Positions 60,563 to 64,000 of a stretch of DNA of 64,000 bases are shown here, in pieces. Within the stretch, counting starts at the first letter, position 1, and each line of letters starts with the position of its first letter. Origin of the DNA: Sedimenticola_A sp040506425 (GTDB lineage: Bacteria; Pseudomonadota; Gammaproteobacteria; Chromatiales; Chromatiaceae); contig OZ245051.1 in the NCBI GenBank assembly GCA_965224515.1, positions 3,844,001 through 3,908,000 on the forward strand, given 5' to 3'. Both the position numbers and the translations under genes were made by a program. A model generated the notes under the pieces. That model worked only from the letters and a program-made list of their open reading frames with translations, ran no database searches and was not told the origin of the DNA.

Positions 60563-62875
60563 ATGCAGCAGTTCACGGGTTTTCTTCTCACGCGCCAGTG
60601 GCGGGATACAGCCAATGGCCTCGAACTGGTCTACTGGCTCTCCTCAGGTGACGGTCCATTGCGCCTGGTGTTCACGAATCAGCAGGCTGTCTGTTTCATC
60701 GACCACGAAACAGGGCTGGATTCCGCTCCAGCCTCCCGCATCCAGGCAACGCGAAAACCGGTAGACCTGGTCTCCCTGAACGGCGGGAAGGTGGATGCAC
60801 TCTATTTTCGCCAGCAGCGGGATCTGCTGCGCTTCTCTGATCTTGCCGAAGAACAGGGCATCCTTCTCTACGAGTCAGACATCAAGGCCAACGACCGCTT
60901 TCTCATGGAGCGTTTTGTCACTGCCCCACTGGCGGTGCAGGGTGATGCCAGAAGACGCAACGGCTTTACCGAGCTGATCAACCCCCGCGTCAAACCGGTT
61001 GATTACAATCCCGCCCTCTCCTACCTGAGCCTGGATATTGAGACTGACGGCATCGACGGCGAGATTCTCTCTATCGCCTTCAGCGGCCAGGGCCATGAAG
61101 AGATCCTGATGCAGGGTGATGCAGAACTGTGGCAGACAGATCTGCCCATCACCTGGCTTGGCGATGAAAAGCTGCTTCTGCAGCGCTTTCTTCAACGCTT
61201 TGCTGAACTTGACCCTGACCTGATTCTTGGCTGGAACCTGGTCAACTTCGACCTGGACTACCTGGAACGGCGCTGCAGACACCACCGCGTGGCCTACACC
61301 CTGGGCCGTGGGGGTGAAACCGCACGCATACTTCAACCCCAGAATCCAGGACAGCCCCGCATCGCCAGCATACCCGGCAGGGTGGCCCTGGATGGCATAG
61401 ACAACCTGCGTGCCGCCTTCTGGTCCTTTGAGAGTTTCGCCCTGGGACACGTTGCCCATGAACTTCTCGGACGTAAAAAGCTGATCGAATCCACCGATCA
61501 GAAAATAGACGAGATCCGCCGCCTCTATCGTGAAGACCGCCCTGCCCTTGCCGCCTACAACCTGGAAGATTGCCGGCTGGTGGAGGGGATATTCGAAAAA
61601 ACCGACCTGCTCAACTTCATTATCCAGCGCTCGGTGATGACCGGCCTCTCCCTTGGCCGGCAGGGTGGCTCAGTGGCTGCCTTCGACAACCTCTACCTGC
61701 CCCGCCTGCACCGGGCCGGTGCAGTCGCATTCGACACAGGCTCCCAGCGGCACAACATCTCCAGCCCCGGTGGTTACGTGATGGACTCCCTGCCGGGTCT
61801 TTACGAAAATGTGCTGGTCCTGGACTTCAAGAGTCTCTACCCCAGTATCATCCGCACCTTTCGCATCGACCCGCTTGGGATGGCACGCCCGGGGGATGAC
61901 CCGGTACCCGGCTTCCTGGACGCCAGCTTCTCCCGCAGCGAAAGCATCCTGCCGGAGATCATCTCCGAGCTATGGAGACTGCGCGAGCAGGCCAAGCAGG
62001 AGAGTGACGCATCGCTCTCCCAGGCAATAAAGATCATCATGAACAGCTTTTACGGGGTACTGGGTTCCAGCGGCTGTCGCTTTTATGACCCCCGCCTGGC
62101 AAGCAGCATCACACGCAGGGGCCACCAGATCATCCTGAGAAGCAAGGAGTGGCTTGAGCAGAGAGGATACAGCGTCATCTATGGCGACACTGACTCGGTA
62201 TTCGTGCTTCTTGGTCCAGGCTACAGTGAAGAGCGTGCAAAGCAGACAGGCAACGAACTGGCCCAGGGGTTGAACCTCTGGTGGCAGGAGATCCTGGCCG
62301 GCGAGTTCAAACTGAAGTCAGCTCTTGAGATCGAGTTCGAAACCCATTTCATCCGCTTCGTGATGCCCACCATCCGCGGCACCGACACCGGCAGTAAAAA
62401 ACGCTACGCGGGTTACATACGCAACCGGGATCATGAATTTCAACTGGTGTTCAAAGGACTGGAGAGTGTGCGCAGTGACTGGACCCCCCTGGCACAGGGT
62501 TTTCAGCGTGAGCTCTATAGACGCATATTTTTCAATGAGCCCTACCGTGACTATATACGGGAGACGGTACTGAGCCTGAAAAACGGTGAACTCGACAGTG
62601 AACTGCTCTATCGCAAGCGGCTGCGGCGCGCGGTAAACGAGTATCAACGCAACATCCCCCCACATGTTCAGGCAGCAAAAAAACTGGGCAAACAAGTGCG
62701 ATGGATAAGTTACACCATTACATTGAACGGACCAGAGCCCCAGGAACTTCAAACCGCGCCCATTGATTACGACCACTACATACAGCGCCAGCTGGAGCCT
62801 GTTGCCGACGGCATTCTTTACTTTGTCGATGACTCTTTTGAACAGATAACCGGAGACCAGATGAAGTTATTTTGA
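60563..62875 (+). CDS. polB: DNA polymerase II (B family)
   Basis: A 770-residue B-family polymerase. The proofreading exonuclease is intact (LSLDIETDG with the first Asp/Glu; GWNLVNFDLDYL; YNLEDCRLVE). The polymerase motifs A (DFKSLYPSIIRTF), B (KIIMNSFYGVLGSS) and C (YGDTDSVF) are complete. It takes part in restart and bypass of lesions. No LexA box was found upstream; the ATG is 84 bp after the REP element. Confidence 0.97.
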   Translation: MQQFTGFLLTRQWRDTANGLELVYWLSSGDGPLRLVFTNQQAVCFIDHETGLDSAPASRIQATRKPVDLVSLNGGKVDALYFRQQRDLLRFSDLAEEQGILLYESDIKANDRFLMERFVTAPLAVQGDARRRNGFTELINPRVKPVDYNPALSYLSLDIETDGIDGEILSIAFSGQGHEEILMQGDAELWQTDLPITWLGDEKLLLQRFLQRFAELDPDLILGWNLVNFDLDYLERRCRHHRVAYTLGRGGETARILQPQNPGQPRIASIPGRVALDGIDNLRAAFWSFESFALGHVAHELLGRKKLIESTDQKIDEIRRLYREDRPALAAYNLEDCRLVEGIFEKTDLLNFIIQRSVMTGLSLGRQGGSVAAFDNLYLPRLHRAGAVAFDTGSQRHNISSPGGYVMDSLPGLYENVLVLDFKSLYPSIIRTFRIDPLGMARPGDDPVPGFLDASFSRSESILPEIISELWRLREQAKQESDASLSQAIKIIMNSFYGVLGSSGCRFYDPRLASSITRRGHQIILRSKEWLEQRGYSVIYGDTDSVFVLLGPGYSEERAKQTGNELAQGLNLWWQEILAGEFKLKSALEIEFETHFIRFVMPTIRGTDTGSKKRYAGYIRNRDHEFQLVFKGLESVRSDWTPLAQGFQRELYRRIFFNEPYRDYIRETVLSLKNGELDSELLYRKRLRRAVNEYQRNIPPHVQAAKKLGKQVRWISYTITLNGPEPQELQTAPIDYDHYIQRQLEPVADGILYFVDDSFEQITGDQMKLF

Positions 62876-63006
62876 GACAGGTTTTTTTACTACAGGTTTT
62901 TTCTTACAGAAATATCGTTTTCATGCCTTGCGTTATAGCTATTTTCAACCAAACTAATATACTAACTAAAAGGTTTGGTATGGATGCATTAACCAAATAA
63001 TAAACG

Positions 63007-63360
63007 ATGGAAGAGACGGTAATCACCGACCTTGATGATGGTATGACATTTGCCCAGGATGTTGTTGATTCCCAGGGTCGTATTCTCATCGCCAAGGGAA
63101 CCCCTGTTCAGCAGAAACACATCCGCATCCTCAAGTCCTGGGGGATAGAGCGTGTGCGTATCATCCCCCCCGGACCATCCATAAAAACGCAAACAGTTGG
63201 CAGTGATAGCCAATCCCAATTCCAGAGAGAGCTGCAGCAGATGCTGGACCGGCGTTTCATGCTGACCAATCGCGAGCATCCGGCAATCCAGGCCGTCTAT
63301 GATATCTGCCTGGAGCATGCCCTGAAACGCTTAGGGAGCAAGCGCAATGGCTCCAGATGA
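63007..63360 (+). CDS. small protein of unknown function ahead of the HDOD gene
   Basis: A 117-residue soluble protein starting MEETVITDLDDGMTFAQDVV. It contains a GRILIAKGTPV strand and a SWGIERVRI helix-strand resembling DUF3391-like N-domains that precede HD-GYP proteins, and a C-terminal helix with ICLEHALKRLGSK. It overlaps the HDOD gene by 14 bp and probably serves as its regulatory domain. Confidence 0.6.
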   Translation: MEETVITDLDDGMTFAQDVVDSQGRILIAKGTPVQQKHIRILKSWGIERVRIIPPGPSIKTQTVGSDSQSQFQRELQQMLDRRFMLTNREHPAIQAVYDICLEHALKRLGSKRNGSR

Positions 63361-64000
63361 TTTGCTGAGCAAGGCCCCTGACCTTCCCTCCCTGCCCGAT
63401 GTCTATTACCGGGTGGAAGAGGTACTCGATGATCCCGAGTTTTCACTGGAACAGCTGGCCGATGCGATTCAAAGCGACCCATCGATTTCCGCACGCCTCC
63501 TGAAGCTGGCCAACAGCGCCTATTACGGGTTTCCAGCTAAAATAGATACCATTCACCGGGCCGCCACCATCATCGGAACCCAGGAGATTCGCGAGCTGGT
63601 ATTGGCCACCGCAGTACTCTCCATATTCCAGGGCATGCCGGTTGGCGCTGTCTCCATGCGCTCATTCTGGGAACACAGTATCGCCTGCGGCCTTGCAGCC
63701 CGGGCCATTGCAGACTGCCGCGGCGAGGCAAATGTCGAGAAATTCTACGTTGCCGGCCTGCTGCATGACATAGGACGCATGGTGCTCTTTCTTGACCAGT
63801 CCCAGCAGATGAGCGAACTGCTGCCGAAACAGGAAGAGCACAACAAATCACTGGTACAGCTCGAGCTGGAGACCTTTGGAACCTGTCACGGTGCAATAGG
63901 TGGCGCTCTGCTGCGGCAGTGGAATCTGCCGCCAAACCTCTGCCAGGCGGTGGAACTGCACCACATGCACGAACCTGACAACGGCAAACACCTGGAAGCC
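63347..64000 (+). CDS. HDOD-domain protein, 3' partial
   Basis: The ATG at 63347 has AGGGAG ahead; the frame is open to the window end (218 codons). It has an HDOD fold (LPSLPDVYYRVEEVLDD, then SISARLLKLANSAYYG, VAGLLHDIGRM with His and Asp, and VELHHMHEP). HDOD proteins regulate motility, biofilm and c-di-GMP responses. The partial C-terminus is missing. The preceding small gene overlaps it. Confidence 0.9.
   Translation, partial: MAPDDLLSKAPDLPSLPDVYYRVEEVLDDPEFSLEQLADAIQSDPSISARLLKLANSAYYGFPAKIDTIHRAATIIGTQEIRELVLATAVLSIFQGMPVGAVSMRSFWEHSIACGLAARAIADCRGEANVEKFYVAGLLHDIGRMVLFLDQSQQMSELLPKQEEHNKSLVQLELETFGTCHGAIGGALLRQWNLPPNLCQAVELHHMHEPDNGKHLEA

Overview
The window looks like a stretch of a gammaproteobacterial chromosome. 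The mix of genes (PolB-type DNA polymerase II, DinB, a RutE-like reductase, the tesA/ybbA/ybbP cluster, a Spy/CpxP-type protein beside an OmpR-type two-component pair) fits that class. The LCIB-type carbonic anhydrase, the hydrogenase maturation gene hypF and a hupK-like gene hint at an autotrophic, perhaps sulfur- or hydrogen-oxidising lineage (Chromatiales/Sedimenticola-like). The lineage is an inference from gene content only. No rRNA, tRNA, integrase, transposase or CRISPR array was found.

Layout. 0-25 kb: housekeeping and accessory metabolism. In order: LCIB-like carbonic anhydrase (cut by the window start), LysE exporter, CARDB protein, DUF429, PEBP protein, ChaN-PDZ lipoprotein, M1 peptidase, a haem-motif sensor kinase, a LysR gene divergent from a RutE/4-oxalocrotonate tautomerase pair, YceI/cytochrome b561, a small peptide locus with HPr-kinase-like and PqqD-like genes (14.5-16.2 kb), dinB, a FemAB-like gene, a CBS protein, a two-CW protein, acetoacetate-CoA ligase, and an envelope-stress-like module (spy / response regulator / kinase) with a large dyad between its divergent genes. 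25-26 kb: palindromic REP-type repeats and a small secreted protein gene.

26-42.5 kb: an accessory island. It is bounded by two copies (112 bp, one mismatch) of the 3' end of the small secreted protein gene. Reading on the minus strand it carries small lipoproteins and periplasmic proteins, a 2697-residue RTX protein with an N-terminal lipase-like fold and an internal papain-like cysteine peptidase segment, and its own type I secretion ABC transporter and adaptor. One of the periplasmic genes and the 5' end of the RTX gene are duplicated. An almost identical 851-bp block and a second similar block flank about 460 bp that have diverged. This resembles a toxin-immunity cassette with an orphan copy, and it is the best candidate for an undescribed system in the window.

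42.5-64 kb: spermidine-synthase-like membrane protein, hypF, a GIY-YIG-like protein with an internal duplication, a translationally coupled pair of sensor proteins ending in a diguanylate cyclase, a hupK-like gene, more REP composites in a perfect 148-bp rhythm, a PstS-like binding protein, tesA/ybbA/ybbP with overlapping divergent start codons, a CDGSH protein, polB, and an HDOD gene cut by the window end.
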